Assembly: GCA_036250225.1 (NCBI GenBank)
Contig: JAPZLL010000088.1
Coordinates: 1-26,984 of the forward strand
Direction of reading: 5' to 3'
Length of the DNA: 26,984 nt
DNA from: Cercophora sp. LCS_1
Lineage: Eukaryota; Ascomycota; Sordariomycetes; Sordariales; Lasiosphaeriaceae
Shown here: positions 17,441 through 26,984 of the stretch, piece by piece
Layout: each line of letters starts with the position of its first letter
How positions within the stretch are numbered: position 1 is the first letter of the stretch
Position numbers and translations under genes: made by a program
Notes under the pieces: model-generated
The model's input: only the letters and a program-made list of their open reading frames with translations
Told to the model about the DNA's origin: nothing
The model's database searches: none

Positions 17441-18648
17441 TCAGCTCTCAAGCTCATCACCTCTAAGCGGGGTAATCGAGAAAGGTGAGTCCTCGCTGAC
17501 CAAGAGTACGTCCTGCCCGGGAATTTTTGACCATGGTAAAGTGGTGCTTCTGCCATTAACTCCTCTTGCCTTCGGCACTGACGGTGGAGGCTTCGACTGA
17601 CTGGCTTCAGGACAGACCTCTTCAAATCTCTTCTGCGTCCAGTCAAAGACGTTATCGTACTTGAATCCCTCAGACCTGAACACGCGCCGGAAAAGTCCGC
17701 GAAGGTACGAGTAGTTGGGCTTGTCGTCGAAGCCCAGCGATCGAGTGTAGTTGATATAGGTGGCAAATTCGCCAGGGAGAACATCTCCGCAAAGATCTTT
17801 CCCGGACAGGCTCAACTTCTTCTCTTTGAGCAGCTCGTTCCTCTCCTTATCCGTAGGTGCCTTCAGACCCTGCCAAGGCAGCGAGCCGCAGGCGAAATAG
17901 CACAACATGTATCCGATGGATTCCAGATCGTCCCCGAAAGACTGTTCTTCTGATCGTTAGCAAGCTGACGAGAAAGCGGCTAGACAGGGCTTACCACGAC
18001 CCTTGTGGTTGTTGATACTTGCGTAGCGGCTGGTGCCACCGAACGGGCGACCTTCCAAATCTTTGTAGCGCTCGGCATCGCAGAACTCCTTGGCTAAACC
18101 AAAGTCCACAGCGTAGAGTATGTTCCCGTGTGTCCCGGTTCCCACCAGGAAGTTCTCCGGCTTGATATCGCGATGGAGAAAACCCTTCAAATGGATGTAT
18201 TCCATCCGAGATATGAGTTGGTCGGCGATGAGGAGGGTGGTCTTAAGCGAGAATTTCCGGCTGCAGTAGTTGAACAGATCCTTGAGTGACGGACCAAGGA
18301 GGTCCTCGACCAGGACATAAAAATCGCACTCCTCCCCAAACCACCAGACACGCGGTATTCCGATTCCGCCGGCTGACGCATTGTACGTTTCCGCCTCACG
18401 TTCGAGCATATCGCGCCCATCTCGAACGTTTGTGAGCTTCATAGCAACCTCCTGGTCTAGTTGGATGTCGGTCCCTGCCGGAGGTGAGCCTCAAGTGGGG
18501 TGGTCGGTTCGGGGTGCCTTACCTGAATAGACGAGGCCGAAACCTCCTTCGCCAATCTTGCGGTCAACGCGGTATTTATCGTTTATTAGAATATCCTGGA
18601 AGAGTCAGCGGAATATGCTGCGCACGAAGACCGGAGTCGCACCTTCAT
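17441..18648 (-). CDS. Casein kinase 1-like protein kinase, four exons
   Basis: Exons 18648-18643, 18595-18523, 18474-17995 and 17949-17441 encode 355 residues. The first exon is only ATG AAG. Introns of 47, 48 and 45 nt have GT..AG ends and CTGAC, CTCAC or CTAAC branch sites. Motifs: Gly loop IGEGGFGLVYSG (16-27), ATP-site Lys in VAMKL (39), GPSLKDLF, HRDIKPENF (127-135), VDFGLAKEF (149-157) and SINNHKGR, the CK1 counterpart of SIN(T)H in place of APE. LESIGYMLCYFACGSLPWQG also follows the CK1 pattern. All catalytic residues are present. It is shorter and more diverged than the housekeeping CK1 paralogues, with a ~70-residue C-terminal tail. It is divergent from the DUF7924-type gene and shares a 253-bp promoter region with it. 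Confidence 0.9.
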
Positions 18649-18901
18649 GTTAGGATGAGAGTGTGAAGAATGGGCGTACGTCACCACTGTGCTGGAATCA
18701 GGGTGGGCGCGGGGGATCAGATAAGACGCGGCCGATTTCGTGACCCACCCTCCCCACATCCAACAGCGCGTTCCAGCCCAATCATTCCCGTCGCACCCAA
18801 CCGACCAACCTCCTGCGACGCAACTCAAAGGCAGCCGTGGAGCGCGACCTCTATATCCTCCCTGCGCCCCTCCTTGTCTCGATTATCCACAACGGGCGCT
18901 C
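18649..18901. promoter_or_regulatory. Shared divergent promoter region
   Basis: These 253 bp separate the start codons of the CK1-like kinase (minus) and the DUF7924-type gene (plus). TACGTCAC, a CRE-like site, lies near the kinase side at about 18676. A TATA-like CTCTATATCC lies at about 18849, roughly 45 bp before the plus-strand ATG. The close head-to-head layout suggests joint control; this is inferred from layout only. Confidence 0.5.
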
Positions 18902-20705
18902 ATGGCAATACAGCAGAATCGAAAGAGACCGCGCGCAGACGATCCTCCGCAAGAACACCGTCCCCGCAAGAAGCTTAGAGCAGAAGGCAGAGCCCAGGGT
19001 TCTTCCAACTTTGCTCCGGAGTTTTGGGACAACCTGTCCAAGGTCTGGCTCACACCTCGTGCATTGCGAGAACTCGACCGGCGGAACGACGCTCGACCTG
19101 TGCCGAACCCCCCAGCACCCGCAGTGTACACGACGGATCTTGGCCGGTTTGCGAGACGCGGTGGTCCAGATCTCCGCCATCTTCGAGGGGTACGGTCGCA
19201 CAGGTCCAAGGTGATCATTGACTAATTGCCATTAGTGCCCCGAACCGAGAGACGACAGGTTCAAGACGTCTTCCAGCCGTGCCTCCGATTCCAGCCGACG
19301 TACGAAGTCAACAAAGGCAACAACGATATCCTCAAAAGCCAGAAGATCATCTGCATACGACGATGATTTCGAGCAACACCTGCTTGACTACGATGTCTAC
19401 CCTGAAGGATACGAATATGCAAATGATCGCCAGACCCCTGAACCTGGAAACATGGACGAAGCGCGTTTGGAGTTATTGGCTCCTAGAGCCTCTCTTTCGC
19501 CATCGCACTTTCCTGAGTCGGCTTTCCGAGACTTCAAGAGAAAGAACAATACGAAGTCCGAAGGCACGGTCATGCGCAACGTGATTCTCATCATCGCCGG
19601 CAACACCAACATTCCAAACGAGGGCAACCTTCCGTTCACCAACTTTGAGTCCCTGACTGGGGGCCTCACGGTCAACGCAGTACCGGATTTCTTCGATGGG
19701 GCTCCACCTGGTCATGTCGATAAGTCCGTGAGAGAGGATCTGAGCCAGATGATTGTCCCCACAAAGCACACCAACGTTCCAGTAGCGCCCAATTTCTTCC
19801 TCGAAGCCAAGGCCCCGCGGGGTGGTGCTGATGTGGCGCAGCGCCAGGCTTGCTACGATGGAGCTCATGGAGCCCGCGCCATGCACAGCCTGCAGAGCTA
19901 TGGCAAGGAGGAGCCCGTGTATGACGGCAATGCTTACGCCAATAGTTCGACCTACCACGCCGGGACAGGCACGCTCCAGCTATATGCCCACCACATCACT
20001 GCGCCGACCGACCCGGAAGGACGGCCTGAGTACCATATGAGTCAGATTGACGCTTATGCTTTGACGGGCAGTCGAAAGGGCTTTGTTGAGGGGGCTACGG
20101 CATTCCGAAATGCGAGAGATTTGGCGCGACGCCACCGCGACGAGTTCATCCAGGACGCGAATGCAAGGGCACGTCGTTCAGATGCCGTGCTGGTCGATGA
20201 ACCAGAGGCAGCAGAGGCACAACAGTACGGAGACTCCGGTTCCAATGAATTTGTGGACAGTGAGGAGTATGTAGCACTCGAGGTCGTTGCTCCCGAGAAC
20301 ATCGCCACATCCTGGTATGATGATGACGAGGGCTCTGCTCTTCCCCAGTACATTTACGCCGAGGACGAAGAGCACAGCCAGGAGTCTACGTCTCTTGGCG
20401 CCTTGGAACCGGTCGCGAGCTTCGCGACGAGCTTCACATCGAGCTTCAGCACACAGATTCTCACCCGTTCCAAGCGAAGCAAGACGTCCTGCAGTCCTCC
20501 AACAGAGTCTCAGCTACAAAAGAAGCGGACGCGTCATGGTGCGTCCCGAAGATCAGTTGTGCCTACCAGAGCCTCGACATCTACGGCACCGGCCGCAGAG
20601 CAGCTGGCAGAAGCCGAAGGAGACTATACGAGTGATGACCGTCACGTGTGGTATCACCTGGACGAAGATAGGTCTCGCATTTGGGAACACGGGACTGAGG
20701 ACTGA
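18902..20705 (+). CDS. DUF7924-type fungal protein with ExK motif, two exons
   Basis: Exons 18902-19189 and 19236-20705 (intron 46 nt, donor GTACGG, branch site TGACTAAT, acceptor TTAG, phase 0) give 585 residues. The first exon holds basic clusters (KRPRADD, RPRKKLRAEGR; likely nuclear localisation) and the block APEFWDNLSKVWLTPRALRE. It ends DLRHLRG, which the splice continues as CPEPRDD. The core includes PDFFDG, APNFFLEAK (Glu286, Lys288), RQACYDGAHGARAMHSLQSY, and YHMSQIDAYALTG, the pattern I associate with DUF7924. A hydrophobic strand ending in ExK and followed by a Gln-containing helix resembles PD-(D/E)XK nucleases, but that is inference. The tail is acidic, then basic (KKRTRHG). The frame is intact. 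The stop lies inside a heptamer repeat. Confidence 0.82.
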
Positions 20706-20745
20706 GGACTGAGGACTGAGGACTGAGGACTGAGGACTGAGGACT
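20692..20745. repeat. Heptanucleotide repeat GGACTGA x7
   Basis: Seven perfect copies of GGACTGA (20692-20740) plus a partial copy overlap the end of the DUF7924-type gene. The stop codon TGA at 20703-20705 lies in the second unit. Seven is not a multiple of three, so the array offers TGA in all three frames and stops any upstream frame within about 21 bp. Confidence 0.95.
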
Positions 20746-21456
20746 AAAACCAGTGTTTTTCTGCTATCCTGTTACCTTAGGGTGACGAGTTACTCCAGGC
20801 TCAGACCGCGACCAAACCAACCTGCTCGAGAATCATTGCCTGTGACGTCGAGGGCGGCTCCCAGATGGTCCATATCGCCCACGATTGTCGCCTCGGCTCC
20901 TGCCTTCGGCTCCTCGGGAGAGCCGTTTGGAGGGTCGACCTGCTTGGTTCCCTTGTCAGTTTGGACGCGGCGGCTGAGCCGTGGAACTCACCGGGGGGTG
21001 TGGAGAAGCTGGGGAATGCGGAGGACCTGGAGGGTTTGGAGGAGTTTGGGGGTTTGAATTTTTGCCAGACTCTCCGTCCGTAACCATTTTTGCCAGAAAA
21101 GCTGTGCAGGTTATCGAGTCAGGACTCCTGGCTACGGCCGGTGGGATGTCAAACGCTTTTATGATACACTCTGCGAGCTTCTCGCGCCGTCCCCAGCGCA
21201 ATAAGAAGCCACTGGAGGAGTAAGATCATCTGAGCGAGAGCTGCAGGGGTGTAGCTAGGAGGAAGGCCAGGTAAAAGGCAAGCAGTACTAATCTTGTAAG
21301 GGGTTGAATTTACAATTTAGTGTACACCGTGAACTAAAATGCAAGCAAAGTGAGCCCCTACATCTTATTACTTGACCAATGACAGGAGAAGACCAGCATA
21401 CCAACCGCACTAACAATTCACGGCCAATTCTACAGTGATAACGTTAGCGGCACCCA
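20746..21456. other. Stretch with no firm gene
   Basis: A minus-strand frame (21201-20956) reads REKLAECIIKAFDIPPAVAR and then a Pro-rich run, and could be a remnant of a gene. It has no clear start, and no splice sites or family could be assigned. The region from about 21230 to 21456 is AT-richer and empty. Confidence 0.4.
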
Positions 21457-21825
21457 ATGCTATGTGAAATTTTGAGAGATAATGACTCCCGATTATTTTA
21501 CACATTAATGCGAGAAAGTGCTGTTGGGGCCGCCGAAGCCGGCGGGCGCATGCCGCCATTTGAGGCGGTCTTGACAGCGAGGGGCGCGGTCCTTCAGAAG
21601 TATCCTGTACATGTGACAAGGGACAACCTATCTAAATACCGAGGTCAGTGGGCGATTGTCAACACTGCTGGCGCTTGTTCGCGTAGTCCTTGCTTCCACA
21701 ACGGAGTCATGCTCCGATTCAGTAGTGCGGCACGGACCTACAGCGGCTCGTTGGAGCCGGTGCCAGCGCACGTTGGCGAAGAAAATGCCTGGGTCCTGGT
21801 CGTCATGAACAGTCCCATTATGTAA
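21457..21825 (+). CDS. Possible small hypothetical ORF, 122 aa
   Basis: This is an uninterrupted frame from ATG to TAA with mixed composition; a later ATG at 21508 is an equally good start. There is no domain, signal peptide or membrane segment I can name. The opposite strand is also partly open here. It is convergent with the HNH_2 gene. It may be a real small gene or chance. Confidence 0.3.
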   Translation: MLCEILRDNDSRLFYTLMRESAVGAAEAGGRMPPFEAVLTARGAVLQKYPVHVTRDNLSKYRGQWAIVNTAGACSRSPCFHNGVMLRFSSAARTYSGSLEPVPAHVGEENAWVLVVMNSPIM

Positions 21826-21952
21826 CACTAAGTCACAGCCATGTTTGCCAAGTCCTTTCGATTCTGTTTCTGCCTACATGCCTACAGCCTTGGCCACTTC
21901 AAGTCTCTTCTTCCAGCTCCTTGACAAGACAGTTGTGACGGGGGCGAACCTC

Positions 21953-23139
21953 CTAGATGCGCATTAGCATCTTGTCACTTAAGATGCGCTCTAAGTCGGT
22001 TGATCCATCCGAAGCAAGATGATTCAAGTAATGATCACGACCGTGTGAGAGACCCAGGCTCACAGCAAGACCAATACCACTTACTTTTAGAATACGGCTA
22101 ATCCGCAAATGGACATCAAGTATGTCTGGGTCAGGTCGTGGAACTCTTGTATCATGCTGGGCAAAGGTGATAACAGTTGGTAGCCGTGCTGCATCATCGA
22201 AGTCCTCATCCAAGATCTCAATATGGTATTTATGTTCCTATATAAACAGATTAGTGAAATACCTTATAAAATATAAAGATGACATACCTCATTCGTAGCT
22301 CGGAATCCAAAGGTAAACGCACCAAACTCAAGGTGAAATTTCGTACCTAGCGTGATAGCATTTCCCGGCTGGTGTACCGTGTCGGCCCCAATCTTGTTCT
22401 CCAAAGCCGGAAAATACTGGTAAAGTGCCCACCATGTTGTTGCCTTGTTCTTGGTATGTGTAGCATTTTTCTCCTCGAGCTTACTAAGTGCGAACGGCAG
22501 AATATGCGCACACTGAGTGTTGGTATGTTTGTTACCCTTGCGTTCGCCTGAAGACATACTCCGAAAGACCGTCGTGTCAATACTGCCCGAGATAACACAT
22601 CGGTTCCCATCTCTGCAGAGGCACTCATTTTTCAGCCAGCTCTGCCCTGGGTTTCGGGTCGATCCTTCGATTTGTGTCATAGCCAGTTCGATTTCGAATG
22701 CTGCCGACTGGTTAGGCGAAGGTGTAACTGGGGGCTGTTTGCCACCAGCAGCGGCCACTACAGTTAAAGTGTTAGCATAAGGTAAGTGGCCTGATAGGGT
22801 ATAAACATGAGAAGTTGTAAACATACTAGGCTTCAAAATCGTGTCAACGAGGAAATTGCGCAGTTGGCGCAGTTGGTGGGGGTTCTTGGCGAAGTCGTAG
22901 ATCTCGGATTGCAACCTTGACAGACCTTGGCCCGACAGATTATCGGCAAATGCCCGTAGCACCTTGGCAGTATCGTCGCTGGGATGGATTGGCTGGTAGT
23001 CGCTTAGAATGTTGTTGACGACATCAGTCACGTTTTGCTGAAGAGATGAGAGAGCTGCGGAAGACTGCGATCCAGATCGTCCTGGGTGCGGCCTGCTTTC
23101 TGGCAGGCCTGCCAATGGATCGTCATCCCAGAAGGACAT
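21953..23139 (-). CDS. HNH_2-type endonuclease-domain protein, three exons
   Basis: Exons 23139-22827, 22757-22288 and 22237-21953 encode 355 residues. The 69-nt first intron (GTATGT..CTGTAG, GCTAAC branch site) is a multiple of three and free of stops, so it can be missed. The second is 50 nt (GTATGT..TATAG). The N-terminus (about 1-130) is helical and has no named domain. The HNH_2 region follows: NECLCRDGNRCVISG, then QCAHILPF (His), ALENKIG, HQPGNAITLGTKFHLEFGAF (Asn and last His). That is the usual fungal HNH_2 layout. The C-terminal exon (EHKYHIEILDEDF onward) completes the family's tail. A nuclease role follows from the fold, but the substrate is unknown. The frame is intact. The Mutator-like element lies 126 bp upstream, in the promoter region. 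Confidence 0.88.
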
Positions 23140-23265
23140 GGCGAGTGTGTGTGTAATGGAGAAAAAAGTGTGGTGCTGTTTGCGCTCGATATGGTCTCTG
23201 AAATCTGGTGGTTTTTTTTCGGGGAGTGAAGTCGAGAGTATAAGAAGACGTCAACTGACGTTGGG

Positions 23266-23287
23266 GAGCGACCCCAGTAAATCGACT
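23266..23287 (+). repeat. MULE left terminal inverted repeat
   Basis: Identical over 22 bp to the reverse complement of 26497-26518. Just inside, ATCGACTGTGTC occurs twice (23281-23292 and 23301-23312), a subterminal direct repeat that could be a transposase binding site. Confidence 0.85.
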
Positions 23288-23565
23288 GTGTCCCCCCTTG
23301 GATCGACTGTGTCTAACCGTTTTGGGAAGTGGGCACCACCCTGAAATCCGTGAACTTCCAAAAAAAAAAAACCGAAAAATAATGTAAAGTCATGAAAAAA
23401 TTCTGTGCCAGCCAGCCAAACCCACCAATTTGGTCGAATTTGGCTGAATCCGACCAGCGCAGACGTCAAAAAGCGATAAATTCGATTGAATTCAACTGAA
23501 TCGCGCGCAGGTAAATCGCTGAAAATCGCTGCAAACCAGCCGCTAACACAATACAGTCGGTCAGA

Positions 23566-26496
23566 ATGGACTTCAACGTTATCGACCTTACTGGCGACGA
23601 ACCGCGCCCCCCCGGCTGGATGGTCGCGGTCGGCGGCGACAGCGACGACGACGGCGATGGTATCAAGATTGACATCGCTGCAACGGAGGTCATTGATCTT
23701 ACGGCGGAGGATAGCGGTTGCGACGATGCCGCGCAGCTGGATCGAGTCGTTACCACCAACGACAACGTCGTCAAGATCGAGGCCGTCGACGAAGAGGCCG
23801 TGGATGATGGCGGCGACGATGATGACGACGGCTTGGCTGCCGAGGAGCCAAAGCCCCTGCATTTCGAGGATATTTCCGATGTTATCCTCACCACACCTCT
23901 GGCGGAGTTCGAGCACTTGTATGATAGGGCCTGGCCTACCTTCACGGCTTTGTTCCGTGATATTCAAGGGGCTGCCGCTCGCATTGGCTTCTGTATCTAC
24001 ATCCGTCGTCCTAGCAACAAAGATTCCGAGGGTCTCTATCGCCGTTACGATCTCAGCTGCGTTGAAAACGATAAGGTCGAATCCAAAGGCACCGGCAAGA
24101 AGCCAAACACCAAGACCATCAGCGCCTAAAGGGCCAAGGCTGTCAAGATGATATCACTTGGTGGTTTGTGCAAGTTTTCTCCTATCGGCAACGAGAAACC
24201 TACTCACAACCATCCGCTTGACCCCGACCAAGCGCCTTTTATGGCTGGCCACCGCCGCATCAACCGCACCGACGACGTTATTGAAGCAATTATCAAATAC
24301 TCGAAACAACCGAAGATAACCTCGGCGGATATCGTCGCCACGCTCCGGGTTGACTTCCCCATGATCAAGATCACTCTCGCCAAGACGTCATTAATGTGAT
24401 CTATGCTCGCCGCGTGGCCGCAGCTGGTCCGCTGACCCCTGCCCAGTAATTTACACACTGGCTTCAGACCTCCCCTGGCATCACACACTTCATCTATCGC
24501 CACCAAAACAAAGCGGATGGCAAGATTGAGAGAGTGTTTTGGACCTACAATTGGTGCCTTGAGCAGTGGAAGAAGAACCCAGAGGTCTGGTCTCTTGACT
24601 GCACCTATTGTGTCAACAAGTTTGACATGCCTCTCCTCCAAGTTTGCGGCGTCACCAGTATACACACAACTTTCAACATTGGATATTGCCTCCTCAGCGG
24701 TGAACGAGAGGGTTGTTTTACCTAGGTTCCCGGTATCATGAAGATCCTCCTCGGCAATAATAGGATCGCCACCCCATCGGTGATCGTCACCGACTACGAC
24801 AAGGCTTTCAAAAGGGCCCTTCGGCTCGTGTTTGAGGACGTTCAGCATCAGATCTGCCTCTGGCATGTTATGAAGAATGTTGCCTTCAACACCAAAAAGA
24901 GGTGGAAAGGTCAGCTTGAGGGTACGGCTCTAGGAGAGCGTGGTGATGCAGGTAGCCATCTCCCTGGCGAGTGCAGCCCCGAGGCGTTAACCGAAGAGGG
25001 CGGCGACTTTGCCATCAGCTCAGCAAACTATAACGATATTGCTCGTCGAGCTGGTACGAGGCTTCTCCGCGGCAAAGATCGTGATCACCATCTCAGAACG
25101 ACAGTCAAAAATCCACACAACAAGAAACTTGGCGGCCGCACACCCCCTGGAAGCAATAGAAAGTGGCTCAACAACACAGATGGTATCCTATCGGCCTCGG
25201 AGACCGTAGTTTACGCTAATACTGAGCAAGAATTCTGGTCAGAGTGGCGCCTCCTGAAGTCTAAGTTCACAGAACAGAACAGTAAGATCCCATTTCTCTG
25301 CAATCTATCAGGCTCGCGTGCTTATCAGTTACTCTCTATATTGTCGGTCAGACATCATCAGTTATCTTGAGGAGACCTACCTACCGATCAAGGCCGAATT
25401 CGCTCATCATTGCATCAAAAATTATCGAAATTTCGGTATTCGAGTCACCTCACGCACTGAGGGAGCTCACGGTATTCTCAAACGCTTGATCAAAACACGC
25501 CGCGCGGATCTGAATGGCCTCTGTTTGGCAATTGAGGAGACCCTCGAGCGCCTGAAAGAGAACTTTGCCTTCAGATACTCTCAAGAGACCTCCAAGGCAG
25601 TCATGAATTACAACCACTACGTGATCAAGCCGTTACGTTACCTTGTGGGCTTCGTGGGCCTTCGGCTTGATCCATCACCAGATCAATTTGGCGGAGGAGG
25701 CCATAAAAAAAGGTCCGCGCACCCCATGCAGCGGTTCTTTTCGCCGTCAATTTGGCCTACCTTGTTGTCACGAGATCCGGAGGTTGGTTGAGCTTGGTGG
25801 CCAACTTAACATCAAGCACCTTGACAAACACTGGCGCCTAAAGAGCCAGACGAGGTTTGTTTACCCCCATCTGTTCAACTGTCTTCGTTCTGACTGTCTG
25901 TTTACAGCCTCTTTCAGCGGAATTCCTTCGCCTTCACAACGAGGACGATCCTGAGCCGGTGAAACGCAAGCGTAACCAGGCCCAGACCCAGAACCCCATC
26001 GTCAACGGACCCCAACCTCTGCCAACCACCGCGTACACCGACGACGAGCTCCGGATCCTCGATGAGGCGCCCCGCGATAGCGCCAGCGTCCGCTGCGACC
26101 CCGCGCATGACGCGCTGAATGAGAATAAGAGAACGGCGAGAGTTACAAAGGCACAGAAGGAAAAAGACTGAGTTGGAGATATGATGAGGGAACAGATGGC
26201 AACCATGGCCGCGCAGATGGCGACGATCAGCAGCTCCATGGCTGCGTCTCAGCAGATCAGAACACCGTTCGTTACGCCGTGTGGGTATGGGATGGGGCCC
26301 GCGATGGCTTCACCGGCGACGGCCACACCCTTCCTGAACGCCTCAACACCAGCCTCGACGCCGCATGGGTCACAGATGCCGGTCGTGATGGCTTCACATC
26401 CAGCGCCAGCGCCAGCGCCAACGGCAACACCGACTGCCACGGCGCCGAAGCCTAAGGAATCTGGCTCTTTGACGAGGACCAAGACAAAGGGGGGCA
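23566..26496 (+). pseudogene. MULE transposase (FAR1-like N-term, DDE, SWIM), broken
   Basis: It starts at the ATG 23566 with two SUMO-interaction-like motifs (NVIDLTGDE, EVIDLTAED), then an acidic region. A FAR1-like DNA-binding part follows (IGFCIYIRR, YRRYDLSC, THNHPLDP). The MULE core has SLDCTYCVNKFDMPLLQVCG (first Asp), SVIVTDYDKAFKRAL (second Asp), ICLWHVMKNV, TEQEFWSEWRLL (candidate Glu), then YLPIKAEFAHH and RTEGAHGILKR. A SWIM-like finger, CSGSFRRQFGLPCCHEI, lies at about 25715-25765. Two introns fit: 25282-25351 (70 nt) and 25859-25907 (49 nt, TCTGAC branch site). Breaks: TAA 24127, TAA 24447, TAG 24723 (TGG expected, CFTWVPG), frameshifts near 24160, 24380 and 25645, and TGA 26169. 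After the last, an in-frame Met/Ala-rich coiled tail runs into the right TIR. Confidence 0.88.
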
Positions 26497-26518
26497 AGTC
26501 GATTTACTGGGGTCGCTC
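26497..26518 (-). repeat. MULE right terminal inverted repeat
   Basis: Reverse complement of 23266-23287 over 22 bp. The C-terminal frame of the transposase tail runs into this repeat, so coding sequence and TIR overlap or nearly so. Confidence 0.85.
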
Positions 26519-26728
26519 ACGGTGGAATATTCCATCGAATCCATCCCTTCACTTTTGTCAAGCACTTCGGATGCGATCCCTTTACTACGGTAGTCTCGAT
26601 TTACGAACTCGCAGTCACTACAACGGTTTCGGCGTGGGAACTGATCCTTCAGCACTCGGCGAATATAGTTCATAATCCCGAGTCCAGGTCGTACACCGAC
26701 AAATCATGGGCTCGGGCATACCCCCCCG

Positions 26729-26984
26729 ATGCAGAACTTCACCGTGCACACCACTATGGACCAAGAAGGCTTGGTTCATGCCGCGTTCGATCCAGCGTTT
26801 CTGCCGCTAGGCGCTGACGAAGAGAAACGCTCCGCTCAGCCTGCTTACCCGCCAAATGAGAGGTTCTGGAGACTCGAAACCGAGGCTGACGTGGAGCATT
26901 GGTGGCATACCGAGATATCCGACATTGTGCTCGCGGCATGGGCGAGATATCCGGCCATCGCCCAGACCTGCCATACGAAGCCGC
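26729..26984 (+). CDS. Partial unknown gene, runs off the window
   Basis: The ATG at 26729 starts a frame that stays open for 85 codons to the window edge. It begins MQNFTVHTTMDQEGLVHAAF and later reads ETEADVEHWWHTEISDIVLAAW, a Trp-rich amphipathic stretch that looks like the start of a folded domain. The style recalls N-termini of fungal effector- or nuclease-like proteins, but I cannot name a family from this length. A frame in another phase (about 26559-26805) lies upstream, and it is unclear whether that belongs to the gene. Confidence 0.5.
   Translation, partial: MQNFTVHTTMDQEGLVHAAFDPAFLPLGADEEKRSAQPAYPPNERFWRLETEADVEHWWHTEISDIVLAAWARYPAIAQTCHTKP

Larger units (their letters stand above)
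23266..26518 (+). mobile_element. Mutator-like element (MULE), decayed, with TIRs
   Basis: The element spans about 3.25 kb and is bounded by 22-bp perfect inverted repeats (GAGCGACCCC at the tip, AATCGACT inward). It contains one MULE transposase gene on the plus strand. The flanking 8-mers ACGTTGGG (23258-23265) and ACGGTGGA (26519-26526) agree at 6 of 8 positions and may be a decayed target duplication. The transposase has several stops and frameshifts, so the element is dead, though its TIRs could still be used in trans. Confidence 0.85.

Noticed and set aside
17224..17784. Alternative minus-strand ORF of 186 aa overlapping the CK1-like gene
   Set aside because: It overlaps the kinase exon in a different frame. 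The kinase frame carries the family motifs and splice sites.
1..26984. tRNA, rRNA or CRISPR features
   Set aside because: I looked for tRNA-like arms and evenly spaced repeats. None fit, and the regular repeats present are tandem arrays without spacers.

Overview
The window looks like nuclear DNA of a filamentous ascomycete fungus (Pezizomycotina). The genes have short introns (45-76 nt) with GTAYGT/GTAAGN-type donors and CTGAC or CTAAC branch sites. The protein families are fungal (a FunK1-type kinase, an HNH_2 protein, and a large protein I associate with DUF7924). The mobile elements are fungal types: a Tad-like LINE, a Mutator-like element with a FAR1-type N-terminus, and a Tc1/mariner fragment. 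Several lesions fit repeat-induced point mutation (RIP). It reads as an accessory, repeat-rich stretch in which intact genes sit between dead transposons.

Layout. 1-1155: nested non-autonomous repeats, namely a large foldback between two ~98-bp direct repeats, then a 21-bp tandem array. 1389-2501: a decayed gene. 2711-3192: 5' part of a Tc1/mariner transposase. 3396-7139: an interval bounded by a 195-bp inverted repeat and holding an intact FunK1 kinase gene (minus, 4067-6500) and a broken Ser/Thr kinase fragment. 7330-7533: start of a small unknown gene. 7553-13453: a near full-length LINE on the minus strand, flanked by a 14-bp target site duplication (TSD), inserted just upstream of that gene start. 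13881-15090: an intact APH-type phosphotransferase gene with three exons. 15350-15855: a small unknown gene with a TATA box. 16347-16500: a 57-bp tandem repeat. 16578-17227: a doubtful gene. 17441-18648 (minus) and 18902-20705 (plus): a divergent pair made of a casein-kinase-1-like kinase and the DUF7924-type protein. 21953-23139: an HNH_2 gene (minus). 23266-26518: a decayed Mutator-like element with terminal inverted repeats (TIRs), inserted 126 bp upstream of the HNH_2 start. 26729-26984: start of a gene that runs off the window.

How the genes may relate. Three intact kinase-fold genes and one broken one lie within about 14 kb, beside two proteins that are known or possible nuclease folds (HNH_2, and an ExK motif in the DUF7924-type protein). 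FunK1 also carries an ExK-type motif ahead of its kinase domain. This mix recalls fungal conflict or effector-like gene sets, but a joint role is inference. The points most worth a second look are two Zn2Cys6-like motifs inside LINE ORF2, SUMO-interaction motifs on the Mutator-like transposase, and the divergent kinase/DUF7924 pair.
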